Numbered from the stretch's first letter, positions 53,597 to 63,355 are shown. The stretch: DNA of 64,000 nt from Novosphingobium sp. (GCA_017745295.1 JAGHZR010000004.1:297959-361958), one strand, 5' to 3'. The notes: a model not told the origin generated them from the letters alone. Numbers and translations: made by a program.

Positions 53597-55932
53597 GCGA
53601 AGTCCTTGAGGGTGAGCCTGACCGGCTTTCCGGCCTGAAGCGTGAGGGTGCGTTCGGCGCTGCCGAGGCGGATCTTGCGCGCGCCCGCGAGTTCCGGACG
53701 CACTATCGCGCGCTCCAGACGGCCTTCGCGCCAATCGAGGTCCACGGTGCAGCGGCCACGGGCACGCAGGCCGGTGACACTGCCGGTCGGCCAGGCCTTA
53801 GGGAGCGCGGGCAGGAGATCGATACGGTCGCCATGGCTGTCCATCAGCATCTCGACGATCCCCGCCGCGCCGCCGAAATTGCCGTCGATCTGGAACGGCG
53901 GGTGCGCGTCGAACATGTTGGGGTAAGTGCGCTCCGGACCCAGCAGGAAGCGCAGGATGTCATGGGCATGATCGCCTTGCCGCAGCCGCGCCCAGAGATT
54001 GATGCGCCAGGCCGTCGCCCAGCCGGTGGCGCGGTCGCCGCGGATCTCCAGGGTGCGGCGGGCTGCCGCGGCCAGTGCGGGCTCGCGGTCGGGGGTGATC
54101 TGGTGCGAGGGATGCAGGCCGTAGAGGTGGGAGACGTGGCGGTGCTGCTGCTCCGGCGCGTCCGCATCCCAGTCCTGCTGCCATTCCTGGAGCTGCCCTT
54201 GGCCCCCGACCTTGTAGGGCGCCAGCCTTTCGCGCGCGGCGTGCATTTCGGCGATGAGCGACGGCTCGATACCGAGGATCTGCGCGGCCTCGGTCGTCCG
54301 GGCGAACAGGTCGCGGAGCAGAGCCATGTCCATGGTCGGACCGGCGCAGAGCGTGCCGCCATGGCCATGCGGGTTTTCCGGGCTCATCGAAGGGTTGGTG
54401 ACGAGAAAGCCGGTGCTCGGATCGCGCTGCAAGGTATCGAGGAAGAAACGCGCGGAACCGGCCATGATCGGGAAGATCGAGGCGAGATAGGCAGGGTCGC
54501 GGCTATAGTCGTAGTGGTCCCAAAGGTGGACGCAGAGCCATGCGCCGCCGGTAGGCCAGAGGCCGAACTGCGCACCGTCGATCGGCGCGGTCGCGCGCCA
54601 GAGATCGGTATTGTGGTGAGCGACCCATCCGCGCGCGCCGTACATCGTCCGAGCCGTGCGCTCGCCGGTGATCGCGAGCTGGCGCACCATCTCTACCAAC
54701 GGACCGACGCATTCTCCGAGCGCGGTAGGTTCGGCGGGCCAGTAGTTCATCTCGGTATTGATGTTGATCGTGTACTTGGAGCCCCAGGGCGGGTTGAGGC
54801 TGTCGTTCCATAGCCCTTGCAGATTGGCGGGTTGCCCGCCCGGCCGGGAGGAGGCGATCAGGAGATAGCGGGCGTATTGGAAGTAGAGTGCCGCAAGCGC
54901 GGGATCATCGCTGGTCTGCGAAGCGGCGATCCGCTGGTCGGTGGGCAGCAAAGCCGCCGGCGAGGTGCCGAGATCGAGACCCACACGGCGGAACAGGCGC
55001 CGGTGGGCGATCGCGGTGTCGGCTGCGATACCGGCGAACGTGCGGCCCCTGGCTCTGGCAAGCGTGTCCGCCGTGGCGGCAAGGGGATCGCCGCTGACGT
55101 CGTCGAAGCGCTTGTAGCTGGTCGCCATGGCCAGCAGCAGGGTGACGGCCCTGGCGCCGCGAATGGCGAGGCGCCCATCGGCGCCGTGGCTGACGCTGCC
55201 GCCTTCCAATTGCGCCGTCAGGCGGGCGGCAAAGCGAAGACCGCCCTCGATCCCTTTGGAAGCGCCGTTGCGGCCGGTGAGAAGCAGGCCGGAAGGCCCG
55301 TCGCTGGTAGTCCGGACATCGCGCTGGGGCGAGCGAAGCGATATGTCGCAGTCGAGCTTGCCTTCGCCTCCGGCGGTCAGGCGGACGGCGATGAGCTGGT
55401 CGGCCGGCGAAGCGACGACCTTACGGACATGGGGGATGCCGTTCGCCTCGAAGCGGGTGGTGGCCATGGCCGTGTCGAGATCGAGTTCCCGGTGATAGGT
55501 GGCAGTCTCACCCAGGTTCGGAAAATCGAGGATCAGATCGCCCAGCGTCTGATAGGGCATCTGCGTCAGCGGATTTGCCATCAGCGTCCGGTTGGCGAGC
55601 GCTTCGGCTTCCTCGATCCGACCGGCGAAGATCAGTTCGCGCACCTGAGGCAACATCGCCTTCGCCTGCGGATCGACGGGATCATAAGGCTGGCCCGCCC
55701 AGAGCGTGCTTTCGTTGACTTGCAGCTTCTCCTGCGCCGTGCCGCCGAACACCATGGCGCCGAGGCGGCCATTGCCGATGGGCAAGGCTTCGGTCCATTT
55801 CGCCGCCGGCTGGCGATACCAGAGTTTGAGCGGATCGGGCGCTGTCGGTGCGGCCCCGGCAGGCCGTCCGAGGCCGAGCGAAGCCGCGCCCGCCGCCATG
55901 GCCGCCATCGTTTCGCGGCGGCTCAGGCTCAT
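53593..55932 (-). CDS. GH95 alpha-L-fucosidase/alpha-L-galactosidase
   Basis: A 779-aa enzyme of GH95. The N-terminal beta domain opens LWYRQPAAKWTEALPIGNGRLGAMVFGG, the family hallmark. The helical barrel shows NPPWGSKYTININTEMNYWPAEP near 430 and ENPHGHGGTLCAGPTMD. It starts MSLSRRETMAAMAAG, a twin-arginine-like signal, so export may be by Tat. Some GH95 members remove alpha-L-galactose from complex xylan and not fucose; the sequence does not decide. It overlaps both neighbours by ATGA. Confidence 0.92.
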   Translation of the reverse strand: MSLSRRETMAAMAAGAASLGLGRPAGAAPTAPDPLKLWYRQPAAKWTEALPIGNGRLGAMVFGGTAQEKLQVNESTLWAGQPYDPVDPQAKAMLPQVRELIFAGRIEEAEALANRTLMANPLTQMPYQTLGDLILDFPNLGETATYHRELDLDTAMATTRFEANGIPHVRKVVASPADQLIAVRLTAGGEGKLDCDISLRSPQRDVRTTSDGPSGLLLTGRNGASKGIEGGLRFAARLTAQLEGGSVSHGADGRLAIRGARAVTLLLAMATSYKRFDDVSGDPLAATADTLARARGRTFAGIAADTAIAHRRLFRRVGLDLGTSPAALLPTDQRIAASQTSDDPALAALYFQYARYLLIASSRPGGQPANLQGLWNDSLNPPWGSKYTININTEMNYWPAEPTALGECVGPLVEMVRQLAITGERTARTMYGARGWVAHHNTDLWRATAPIDGAQFGLWPTGGAWLCVHLWDHYDYSRDPAYLASIFPIMAGSARFFLDTLQRDPSTGFLVTNPSMSPENPHGHGGTLCAGPTMDMALLRDLFARTTEAAQILGIEPSLIAEMHAARERLAPYKVGGQGQLQEWQQDWDADAPEQQHRHVSHLYGLHPSHQITPDREPALAAAARRTLEIRGDRATGWATAWRINLWARLRQGDHAHDILRFLLGPERTYPNMFDAHPPFQIDGNFGGAAGIVEMLMDSHGDRIDLLPALPKAWPTGSVTGLRARGRCTVDLDWREGRLERAIVRPELAGARKIRLGSAERTLTLQAGKPVRLTLKDFA

Positions 55933-57512
55933 GGTCGGGTTCCTTCCGGCAGGGGAGAGAGCGTGAAGCTGTCGATATCGAGATAGCCGCCGCCTGGCGC
56001 GGGATTGTAGCAGGAAAGCGCGATCTGCTGTCCTTGGAAAGTCCCGGTGCGCCAGTCGAACGCGAGTGGGAAGGCGCCTCCGACCTCGTGCCATGTCTTG
56101 TCGTCAGAACTGTAGGCGAGCCGGCCTTGCTTGGTCTCGAAATCCATGTCCACGCGCAGCCGGAGGAAGCGTGCGGCCAGGGGGAGGGCAGGGACGCGAA
56201 CTTCGGTGCGGGGGCCTTGGACGGTGCTTTCGGTAAGCTGCATTCGCAAGGATCGCGTGCCCTTTGCGCCGCCGACGACGGCAAGCTGGGCATTGTATTT
56301 GCCGAAGCTGCCGAGGCCGCAGATGTCTCCGGCCTTGATCCCGCCTGCGTCGATTTTCACGACGGCGCGCATGCGCGGACCTTGCGCCTTTTGGGTGAGC
56401 GTATTGCGTGCGGTCCAGATGCCGTCAGCCTCGGTCGCATGGAGGCGGAGGAAGCCGGGGCGCTGCGTCAGCGACCATTTGCCGTCGTCGGGGTTATGGT
56501 TCCATTGCCATTGCAGTCCGAGCTTCGGTGCCGAAAAATCGTCGGAAGATGGCGGCTCTGCGAAAGGATGGCCCAGGATCGGCTTGGGTGAGCGATCGGG
56601 CACATGATCGGGATTTTCGGGCGTGCCCCAGAAGGGCCAGCCGTCTTTCCAGTAGATCGGGCTGATATTGGTCATGCGGCCGATGGCGCCGGCATCTACC
56701 ATGACGAAACCGTACCAGCCGCCGTCCGGCAGATCGACGATCGCGCCTTGATGGCCGCCGGTCTTGTCGTCGATGGAGGACTTTGTCTCCCACGGACCCC
56801 AAAGGCTGCGGGAACGGGAAACGGTCATCGCCAGCTTGGAGGGGATGGCGTTGAAGAGATAGTACCAGCCATCGTGGCGGATGATCTTCGAACCTTCCGC
56901 GCCTTTGTTGTAATAGGCGACTTTGGCGGCGGTAACGGCGGAGAGATCGCCGTTGAGGGTAAGCAAGGTCAGCGTGCCGTCGGTTCCGACCGAAGTGCCG
57001 AGATAGGCGGTGCCATCCGCGTCGATGAACAGCGCCGGGTCGAAGGCTTCACGGTCCAGTTCCCTGTAGGTCCATGGACCGTCGATCTTCGCCGAGCGAT
57101 AGATGCGCGTCTTGTGGCCGACCGGGGTCACTGCAAGGTAGAACATGCCGTTGTGACGGCGCAGGCTCGCGGCATAGAAACCGTGGCGATAGTCGCCCCC
57201 GCCTTTCAGGTCGTAGCGCGGATCTCCGTCCAGCCGATCGACCACATGGGAAGCGATCGTCCAGTTCACCAGGTCCTTGGAATGCAGGATCGTCACGCCC
57301 GGTGCATTGGCGAAGGTGGTCGAGACGAAGTAGAAATCCTCGCCGACGCGGATGACATCGGGGTCTGGGTAGTCGGCGAAGAGTACGGGATTGCGGTAAG
57401 TGCCGTCGCCCTGGTCGGAGCGCCAGACTTGCGCGGGGGCGGCGGCGGCGATCAGCACGGCGGCGAGGGCCAGTGCCGCGCCGATGCCGTGCTTCCGGGT
57501 CATGACGGGCAT
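55929..57512 (-). CDS. GH43 beta-xylosidase/arabinofuranosidase, second in operon
   Basis: A 527-aa secreted GH43 enzyme. The signal peptide covers about 1-28. The five-bladed propeller has the base Asp in DYPDPDVI (near 50), the pKa Asp in FDPALFIDADG and the acid Glu in GAEGSKII. A C-terminal beta-sandwich (from about 325, DDFSAPKLGLQWQWNHNP) is present. The ATG at 57512 is used; a GTG at 57518 would overlap the upstream stop as GTGA and is a close alternative. It probably cuts xylose or arabinose units. Confidence 0.88.
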   Translation of the reverse strand: MPVMTRKHGIGAALALAAVLIAAAAPAQVWRSDQGDGTYRNPVLFADYPDPDVIRVGEDFYFVSTTFANAPGVTILHSKDLVNWTIASHVVDRLDGDPRYDLKGGGDYRHGFYAASLRRHNGMFYLAVTPVGHKTRIYRSAKIDGPWTYRELDREAFDPALFIDADGTAYLGTSVGTDGTLTLLTLNGDLSAVTAAKVAYYNKGAEGSKIIRHDGWYYLFNAIPSKLAMTVSRSRSLWGPWETKSSIDDKTGGHQGAIVDLPDGGWYGFVMVDAGAIGRMTNISPIYWKDGWPFWGTPENPDHVPDRSPKPILGHPFAEPPSSDDFSAPKLGLQWQWNHNPDDGKWSLTQRPGFLRLHATEADGIWTARNTLTQKAQGPRMRAVVKIDAGGIKAGDICGLGSFGKYNAQLAVVGGAKGTRSLRMQLTESTVQGPRTEVRVPALPLAARFLRLRVDMDFETKQGRLAYSSDDKTWHEVGGAFPLAFDWRTGTFQGQQIALSCYNPAPGGGYLDIDSFTLSPLPEGTRP

Positions 57513-57514
57513 GC

Positions 57515-59185
57515 TCACGATGCCGGGGTGTAGTGATAGAGGCCGAAGACCGTGCCGACGAAACCGCCCGCCTTTTTGGTGCTGAGCAGAGTGGCGTCGA
57601 CGCCCTCTTTCAATGTCCGCGTCCTGCCGCCCACCGCATAGTCGAAGGCCATCGTCCCGCCGGTAGTGCGGATGGTCAGGGTGACCGGCCCGGTCGTCGG
57701 GACTGGTGCTGAAGCGACCAAACTGTCGGCATCGGCCGCATCGCGGGTATAGAGCGCGACCACCGTCTTTCCCGCAATCCGGGTCAGGCCGAAGAACAGG
57801 TTGCTGCGGTCGCTTTGCACGGCAGCGAGACCGGCGCGGTCGCCATCGCTCACAGGCGTGTAGCGGAGCGTCGTGGAGACGGTGGCATTGGCATGCTGCT
57901 GCCGCCGTCCGATGAAGGCGGGAACACCGTCGAGGTCGCCGATCGGGCTGCCGCTGTCCAGTTCCAGCGCGCCGCCTTGGAGCCGGTAGAACGGCTTTTG
58001 CGGCGTCCGGATGCCGATCCACTGCATCGGCAGCGTCTTGCCATCGAACTCCTCGACATAGCCGAAATCACCACTTGTCGGGATCGGCGGCTTGGGCTGG
58101 GCGGGCAGGTTCGGCGCCTTCAAGGCATGAGGGATCGCCTGGCCGCGCGGCAGGATGATCGGCCAGCCGTCCTTCCATTCTACCGGCAGCAGGAATGTCT
58201 CCCGGCCGATATTGTAGTAATCGTCGGCATAGGGCCGCACGGCTAGGAACGTCGCCCACCAGTCGCCGTTCTGGGTCTGCACCAGCTCGGCATGGCCAGC
58301 CGATCCGATGAGGTCGGGCCTTGCCGGATCGAGGTCCCGCTGCGTCAGGATCGGGTTGCCCGCGAACGGGACATAAGGGCCGCGCAGATCCTTCGAGCGG
58401 AAGACGACCTGCGAATGGTTGACGCTCGTCCCGCCTTCCGCGGCGGTCAGATAATAAGCGCCGTCCTTGCGGAAGATATGCGGCCCTTCGATCCAGACCG
58501 GCTTCTTGGCGATGTCGACGCCGCCATTGATGAGCTGGGTGCTTTCCCCCACCATCTTGCCGGCGCGCCAGTCGTATTCCTGGATCCAGATCGCTCGGTG
58601 GCCGTCGTAGCGGGACGGCTCGTCGGGGGCGCGATTGTTGACGATATAGGCCTTGTCACCTTCCCAGTAGATCGAAGGGTCGATCCCTTCGAAGGGGAGC
58701 CAGATCGGGTTGGACCAGGGGCCGGCCGGGTCCTTGGCGGTGATGACGAAATTGCCCTTACACTCGACGCAGGTGTTGACGATGTAGAAGGTGCCGTCAT
58801 GCCAGCTGATGTCCGGTGCGAACACCGCCTGCGACAGACGGCGGCCCTTGAAGTCGAGCTGTTCGGGCCGATCGATCGCGTTGCCGATCTGAGTCCAGTT
58901 CACCAGGTCCTTCGATTTGAAGATCGGCAGTCCGGGGTAATTCGCGAAGGAACTGTTGACGAGATAATAGTCCTCGCCCACCCGCAAGACCGAGGGGTCC
59001 GGGTAATAGCCGGTCAGGATCGGATTGAGATATTCGCCCGGCTTGACCGCGACCTTCTCACTCGCTTCGCCCTTGTAGGTGAAGCGTTCGAAGCGGGCGG
59101 GTTCCGCATGTGCGGCCAGCGCGAAAAGAGGCAGAGACAGCAGCGCGGAGGAAAAGCCCGAAAAGCGCGAGGTCCGGCGTGTCAC
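57515..59185 (-). CDS. GH43 beta-xylosidase/arabinofuranosidase, first in operon
   Basis: A 556-aa secreted GH43 enzyme starting with GTG at 59185, with AAGGAGA eight bases upstream. The signal peptide covers about 1-27. The propeller carries GYYPDPSVLRVGEDYYLV with the base Asp, GIDPSIYWEGD and WIEGPHIFRKDGAYYL with the acid Glu. A C-terminal domain follows (EEFDGKTLPMQWIGIRTP). It is similar in plan to the next gene but clearly diverged. It heads the GH43-GH43-GH95-GH27 operon, and operator D lies 50 bp before it. Confidence 0.9.
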   Translation of the reverse strand: MTRRTSRFSGFSSALLSLPLFALAAHAEPARFERFTYKGEASEKVAVKPGEYLNPILTGYYPDPSVLRVGEDYYLVNSSFANYPGLPIFKSKDLVNWTQIGNAIDRPEQLDFKGRRLSQAVFAPDISWHDGTFYIVNTCVECKGNFVITAKDPAGPWSNPIWLPFEGIDPSIYWEGDKAYIVNNRAPDEPSRYDGHRAIWIQEYDWRAGKMVGESTQLINGGVDIAKKPVWIEGPHIFRKDGAYYLTAAEGGTSVNHSQVVFRSKDLRGPYVPFAGNPILTQRDLDPARPDLIGSAGHAELVQTQNGDWWATFLAVRPYADDYYNIGRETFLLPVEWKDGWPIILPRGQAIPHALKAPNLPAQPKPPIPTSGDFGYVEEFDGKTLPMQWIGIRTPQKPFYRLQGGALELDSGSPIGDLDGVPAFIGRRQQHANATVSTTLRYTPVSDGDRAGLAAVQSDRSNLFFGLTRIAGKTVVALYTRDAADADSLVASAPVPTTGPVTLTIRTTGGTMAFDYAVGGRTRTLKEGVDATLLSTKKAGGFVGTVFGLYHYTPAS

Positions 59186-59234
59186 GATCTATCTCTCCTT
59201 GAGCTGCCATGGCTTGGGTGCACGGCTGAACTAT

Positions 59235-59248
59235 TGGTAGCGTTAACA
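59235..59248. promoter_or_regulatory. LacI-type operator D
   Basis: TGGTAGCGTTAACA combines the left half of the xylose box (TGGTAGC) with the right half of operators C and E (GTTAACA). It lies 50 bp before the GH43 operon start and 198 bp before the divergent LacI gene, so it can control both. Confidence 0.65.
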
Positions 59249-59445
59249 AAAACCGCTGTCGAGTGGGGATCCAGGGGTGGAGGCTACTTTTCGGAAGACG
59301 GCGCGGAGATGCCTGCATAGGTCTACACCACAGGCTTCATCGTACCGTGCGCAACTTGCCCCAAGATATACGACACATTCCCGCTTTGCCGTTTCAGGTG
59401 GATAGCCTAGGTCGGTTGATCGATCGTCGAACTATGAGGGAAACC

Positions 59446-60492
59446 ATGGCTAAATCGAAGCGGCAGACGCGCGGAGCGACAATCGTGGATGTCGCGATGC
59501 GTGCCGGTGTCTCTTCGATGACGGTGTCACGGGTCATCAATTGTCGGCCCGGCGTCAGTGAAGAAACGCGCGCTCTGGTCGAGGAAGCCATCAAGACGCT
59601 GGCTTACACGCCCAACGTGGCGGCGCGTAATCTTGTTACCGCCACGGAACTGCGCATCGGCGTGATCTACTCCAGCGTCAGTGCCGCCTTCATGAGCGAA
59701 TTCCTGACCGGCGTCTTCGAGGAAGCGTCGTCGCGCGGTGCACGGCTGATCCTGCTCAAGGGTGAAAACGGGCGGTCGCCAAACGCAACGGCGCTGAAGG
59801 AACTGCTGGCTTCGGGGCTGAGCGGCGTATTGCTCGCGCCGCCACTCGGTGAGGCGCCGGAAGTGCTGCGCGCGCTGCGTGAGGCGGGCTGCCCTATGGC
59901 CGCCGTGGGCGCCTATCAGTCGCCGGACAAGATCTGCGTGCGGATCGACGATCGCGCGGCATCCTACCAGATGACCCGCGTGCTGCTCGATCTGGGGCAC
60001 CGGAGGATCGGGTTCATCCTTGGCAATCCGGACCAGGCGGCAAGCGCGGAGCGAATGGCGGGATTCTACGCAGCGGTACGGGAAAACGAGGGGGTGGAAG
60101 TGCAAGTCGTCCAGGGCGATTTCACTTATGTTTCAGGGCTTTCGGCGGCCGAGCACCTGCTCACGCTGCCGAAGCGGCCCACGGCCATTTTCGCCAGCAA
60201 TGACGACATGGCGGCCGCCGTCGTTTCCGTGGCACATCGGCAGCATCTCGATGTTCCCAGCGAACTGACCGTGGTCGGTTTCGACGACACGACCGCGGCC
60301 AGCACGCTCTGGCCGCCGCTCACCACGGTCCATCAGCCGGTTCGTCAACTTGCTGCCGAAGCGCTTGGGTTGTTGATTGCCGAGATCGGCGCGCAATCAG
60401 GCAAGTCGCGGGTCCCGCGCGAGAGCATTCTCGATCACAGGATCGTGGAGCGTCAATCGACCGGAGCGCCGTCACCTTCCTCGCCCGCATAG
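59446..60492 (+). CDS. LacI-family regulator, XylR-like candidate
   Basis: A 348-aa regulator with TIVDVAMRAGVSSMTVSRVIN (about 11-31) as the helix-turn-helix, hinge NVAARNLVTATE, and a sugar-binding effector domain (LTVVGFDDTTAASTLWPPLTTVHQP). The ATG at 59446 has GAGGGA five bases upstream; an ATG at 59434 is less likely. It sits in the middle of the operator set and is the best candidate to bind it. Its 3' end overlaps the convergent GH43 gene by 40 bp. The effector, perhaps xylose or a xylo-oligosaccharide, is inferred. Confidence 0.9.
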   Translation: MAKSKRQTRGATIVDVAMRAGVSSMTVSRVINCRPGVSEETRALVEEAIKTLAYTPNVAARNLVTATELRIGVIYSSVSAAFMSEFLTGVFEEASSRGARLILLKGENGRSPNATALKELLASGLSGVLLAPPLGEAPEVLRALREAGCPMAAVGAYQSPDKICVRIDDRAASYQMTRVLLDLGHRRIGFILGNPDQAASAERMAGFYAAVRENEGVEVQVVQGDFTYVSGLSAAEHLLTLPKRPTAIFASNDDMAAAVVSVAHRQHLDVPSELTVVGFDDTTAASTLWPPLTTVHQPVRQLAAEALGLLIAEIGAQSGKSRVPRESILDHRIVERQSTGAPSPSSPA

Positions 60493-62087
60493 ACGAACCA
60501 GGCAAAATCCGCAGGCGTGGCCATGCCGGACAGGTCCTGGCAGGCCATGCCGACGAAAGTGCCGGTGAAATTGGGAAGGCCGGGACAGGTCACTTCGTCC
60601 GAGAGGATGGTCATGTCGAGCGGCCGGGAAATGTCCTCCCATGCAGATGCGCCTTGCTCGCGCCAGCCGAAGCGCAGAGTGTCGCCGTCGACGGTCGCTT
60701 GCAGTTCGACCGGTCCATCGGGCAGGGCCGCGACGACTTCCATCGTAACGCCCTCGTCCCGTTCCGGCGAGGCGACCATCAGCTGGAGTATGCGCTGGCC
60801 GTCTTCGATACTGATGTTGAGGTAATAATACTTCGTAGAGTTGTAATAGAGGATTAGGCCCGCTGCCTGCTGGAACGATCGGGGCGAGAAATCGAGGCAT
60901 GTGCTGGCGGTGAAGCGCATATGCTCCAGCCGCCGCGCGACGAGCGCCTGCTCGAAGTGGCTGCCTACCGTTTCCCGGCCATGCAAGCGCAGGAAACCCG
61001 GACGCTCGGACAAGCTGAAAAGCCGTTCCGGCACCGGAGTGCGCAGCCACTGAAATTCCCGGGGGAGGGTATCGCGATCGAACCGGCCATCCCACGGTTC
61101 CGCCGGCCAGGGCGCGGCAGGCAGGTCGGGAGCGGTCGGCATCGCCATCGGCTCTGCATCGCCATCCAGCGTGCGCAGCCAGCCGTCGTCGTCCCATCGC
61201 ATCGGCTGGATCGCGGTTTCGCGTCCGAGAATGCAGCGTTCACGGCCCGGAACCGGTCGGCCGCACAAGTAGGCAAGCCACGGCGTTCCATCCGCCAGTT
61301 CGACGAGATCGCCATGCCCCGCCCGCGTCAGCGGTCCTTCGCGGCGGCCCGATGCCGTGAGGACGGGGCCATCGGGGTGAACGTCGTAAGGCCCCAGCAG
61401 GCTGCGCGAACGGGCCATGACCACCGCATGGTTCCAGCCCGTCCCGCCCTCGGCAACCAGGAGATGATACCATCCACCGCGCTTGTAGAGGTGCGGGCCT
61501 TCGGTGAAGCCCAGATCGGTCCCCTGGAAAATCAGATGGGGTTCGCCGACAAGCTTCAAGGCAGCGCGGTCGAATTCCTGGATCTGGATACCCGCGAAGC
61601 GACCGCGATCGGGGCGGTGATCCCAGAGCATGTTGAGCATCCAGCTCCGCCCGTCCTCGTCGTGGAACAGGGCGGGGTCGAAGCCGCTGCTGTTGAGATG
61701 GGCGGCATGGGACCAGGTCCCATCGATCCGGTCGCAGCTCACGACGTAGTTCGGGAAGTCGCGGAGTGAGGCCCCCTTGGCACCGTTCACCGTCGTCATG
61801 CCGTAACGCTTGACGTCGGTGTAGATGAGCCAGAACCGGCCGTCGACATAGCTGAGGTCCGGCGCCCAGACTCCGCAGGAATCGGGGGCGCCACGCATGT
61901 CGAGTTGCGATGCCTGCGCCAAGGGACGGGCAACCAGCCGCCAGTGCTTGAGATCGCGGCTATGGTGGATCTGGACGCCGGGATACCACTCGAAGGTCGA
62001 CGTCGCGATGTAGAAGTCGTCGCCGACCCGCAGGATCGACGGGTCGGGGTTGAACCCCGGAAGGATCGGGTTTGAAATCGTGCTCAT
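60453..62087 (-). CDS. Cytoplasmic GH43 beta-xylosidase (XynB type)
   Basis: A 544-aa GH43 enzyme without a signal peptide, beginning NPILPGFNPDPSILRVGDDFYIATSTFEWYPGV in the XynB pattern. The base Asp is in GFNPDPS, the pKa Asp in GFDPALFHDEDG and the acid Glu in TEGPHLYKRGGWYHL. The C-terminal beta-sandwich has FSLSERPGFLRLHG. It should split xylo-oligosaccharides inside the cell after import. It overlaps the MFS stop by ATGA, so import and cleavage are coupled. Its end overlaps the LacI gene on the other strand by 40 bp. Confidence 0.92.
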   Translation of the reverse strand: MSTISNPILPGFNPDPSILRVGDDFYIATSTFEWYPGVQIHHSRDLKHWRLVARPLAQASQLDMRGAPDSCGVWAPDLSYVDGRFWLIYTDVKRYGMTTVNGAKGASLRDFPNYVVSCDRIDGTWSHAAHLNSSGFDPALFHDEDGRSWMLNMLWDHRPDRGRFAGIQIQEFDRAALKLVGEPHLIFQGTDLGFTEGPHLYKRGGWYHLLVAEGGTGWNHAVVMARSRSLLGPYDVHPDGPVLTASGRREGPLTRAGHGDLVELADGTPWLAYLCGRPVPGRERCILGRETAIQPMRWDDDGWLRTLDGDAEPMAMPTAPDLPAAPWPAEPWDGRFDRDTLPREFQWLRTPVPERLFSLSERPGFLRLHGRETVGSHFEQALVARRLEHMRFTASTCLDFSPRSFQQAAGLILYYNSTKYYYLNISIEDGQRILQLMVASPERDEGVTMEVVAALPDGPVELQATVDGDTLRFGWREQGASAWEDISRPLDMTILSDEVTCPGLPNFTGTFVGMACQDLSGMATPADFAWFVYAGEEGDGAPVD

Positions 62088-63331
62088 GAAGGTTTGCGTA
62101 CCAATGTCCAAAGCAGGACGGCGCCCAACAGGTCGAGGACGCCAAGAATGACGAAGAAAGGGCCGTAACCGACTTGATCGACCATCTGGCCGAGCAGGAC
62201 GGTGAAAACGAGAACCCCGAGGTTCCCGGCCAGACCGGCCAGCCCTGCTGCCGTCGCAACCGTGTTGCGCGGGAACAGGTCGGACGCCATGGTGATGACA
62301 GTGACCGACAGGGTCTGATGCGCAAAGCCGCCGAGGCACAGCAGGGCAATCGCTGCGTAGGGATTGGTCGCCATGCCCACGAAGGCCATGCCGGTCATCA
62401 TCAGTGCGCCAAGCGTGAAGGTCCAGCGGCGGGCGTCGATCAGGTCTATATTGCGGCGTTGCAGGAAAGCGACGACGGCGGGACCGAACAGGCACCCGAG
62501 ATCGGCGGCCAGAAACGGCAGCCAGGCGAACAGCGCGATCTGTGTCAGATCGAAACCGCGCACGCGGGCCAGATAGAGCGGCATCCAGAAGGACAGCATG
62601 CCCCATACCGGGTCTGCGAGCATCCGGGGGAGCGCGATCCCCCAAAGGTCGCGCCTGCGCACCAGAGCCAGGATGGAAGAGCGCTTCGCTTGCGGGGCGA
62701 GCCGCGCTTCCTGACCGCTGGCGATATAGTCTCGCTCGGCGGGCTTCAGCCGTTTGTGATGTGCAGGGCTGTTGTAATACAATAGCCAGAGTAATGCCCA
62801 GATGAGGCCAATGCCCCCCGCGACGACGAATGCCAGCCGCCAGCTGTGCATCATCACCGCCCAGGCCACGAGCGGCGGCGCGAAAACCGCGCCGAACGAC
62901 GCGCCGATATTGTAGATTCCGCCGGCCACGCCTCGCTCTTTGGAGGGGAACCATTCCGCCACCAGCTTCTGGCCGGCGGGCTGCGCGGACCCTTCGGCCA
63001 GTCCCAGAAGGCCGCGCAAAGCGGCAAATCCGAGCCAGCCGTTGACGAAGCCATGTGCCATCGTGATCAGCGACCAGGCGGCGACACAGATGCCGAAGCC
63101 CATTCGAAGACCGACGCTGTCGAGGAAATATCCGGCAGCCGGTTGGAGCATCACGCCCAGCTGGAATGCGCTGGTGATCCAGCCGTATTCGACGCTGTCG
63201 ATCGACTGCTCATCCAGAATTACGGGGGCCGCGACGCCCAGAACGGAGCGTGAGAGGTAGTTGATGACCATAGCGCCCACGAACAGGCCGATGATGGTCC
63301 ACCTTATCTTACCGATCCTGACGGTCGTCAT
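62084..63331 (-). CDS. MFS transporter, sugar-acid/ExuT-like
   Basis: A 415-aa inner-membrane protein with 12 hydrophobic helices in the ACS/ExuT branch: INYLSRSVLGVAAPVI early, then RGLLGLAEGSAQPAGQKLVAEWFPSKERG in the loop between helices 4 and 5. Such carriers import hexuronates or other sugar acids with protons; here xylo-oligosaccharides or uronates are possible. There is no Shine-Dalgarno before the ATG at 63331, and operator E begins 11 bp upstream, so the message may be leaderless or have a very short leader. Confidence 0.88.
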   Translation of the reverse strand: MTTVRIGKIRWTIIGLFVGAMVINYLSRSVLGVAAPVILDEQSIDSVEYGWITSAFQLGVMLQPAAGYFLDSVGLRMGFGICVAAWSLITMAHGFVNGWLGFAALRGLLGLAEGSAQPAGQKLVAEWFPSKERGVAGGIYNIGASFGAVFAPPLVAWAVMMHSWRLAFVVAGGIGLIWALLWLLYYNSPAHHKRLKPAERDYIASGQEARLAPQAKRSSILALVRRRDLWGIALPRMLADPVWGMLSFWMPLYLARVRGFDLTQIALFAWLPFLAADLGCLFGPAVVAFLQRRNIDLIDARRWTFTLGALMMTGMAFVGMATNPYAAIALLCLGGFAHQTLSVTVITMASDLFPRNTVATAAGLAGLAGNLGVLVFTVLLGQMVDQVGYGPFFVILGVLDLLGAVLLWTLVRKPS

Positions 63332-63341
63332 GGCAGGAGCG

Positions 63342-63355
63342 TGATAACGTTAACA
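63342..63355. promoter_or_regulatory. LacI-type operator E
   Basis: TGATAACGTTAACA is a 14-bp dyad with one broken pair. It lies immediately before the MFS start codon, so binding would block transcription of the MFS-GH43 unit. Confidence 0.65.
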
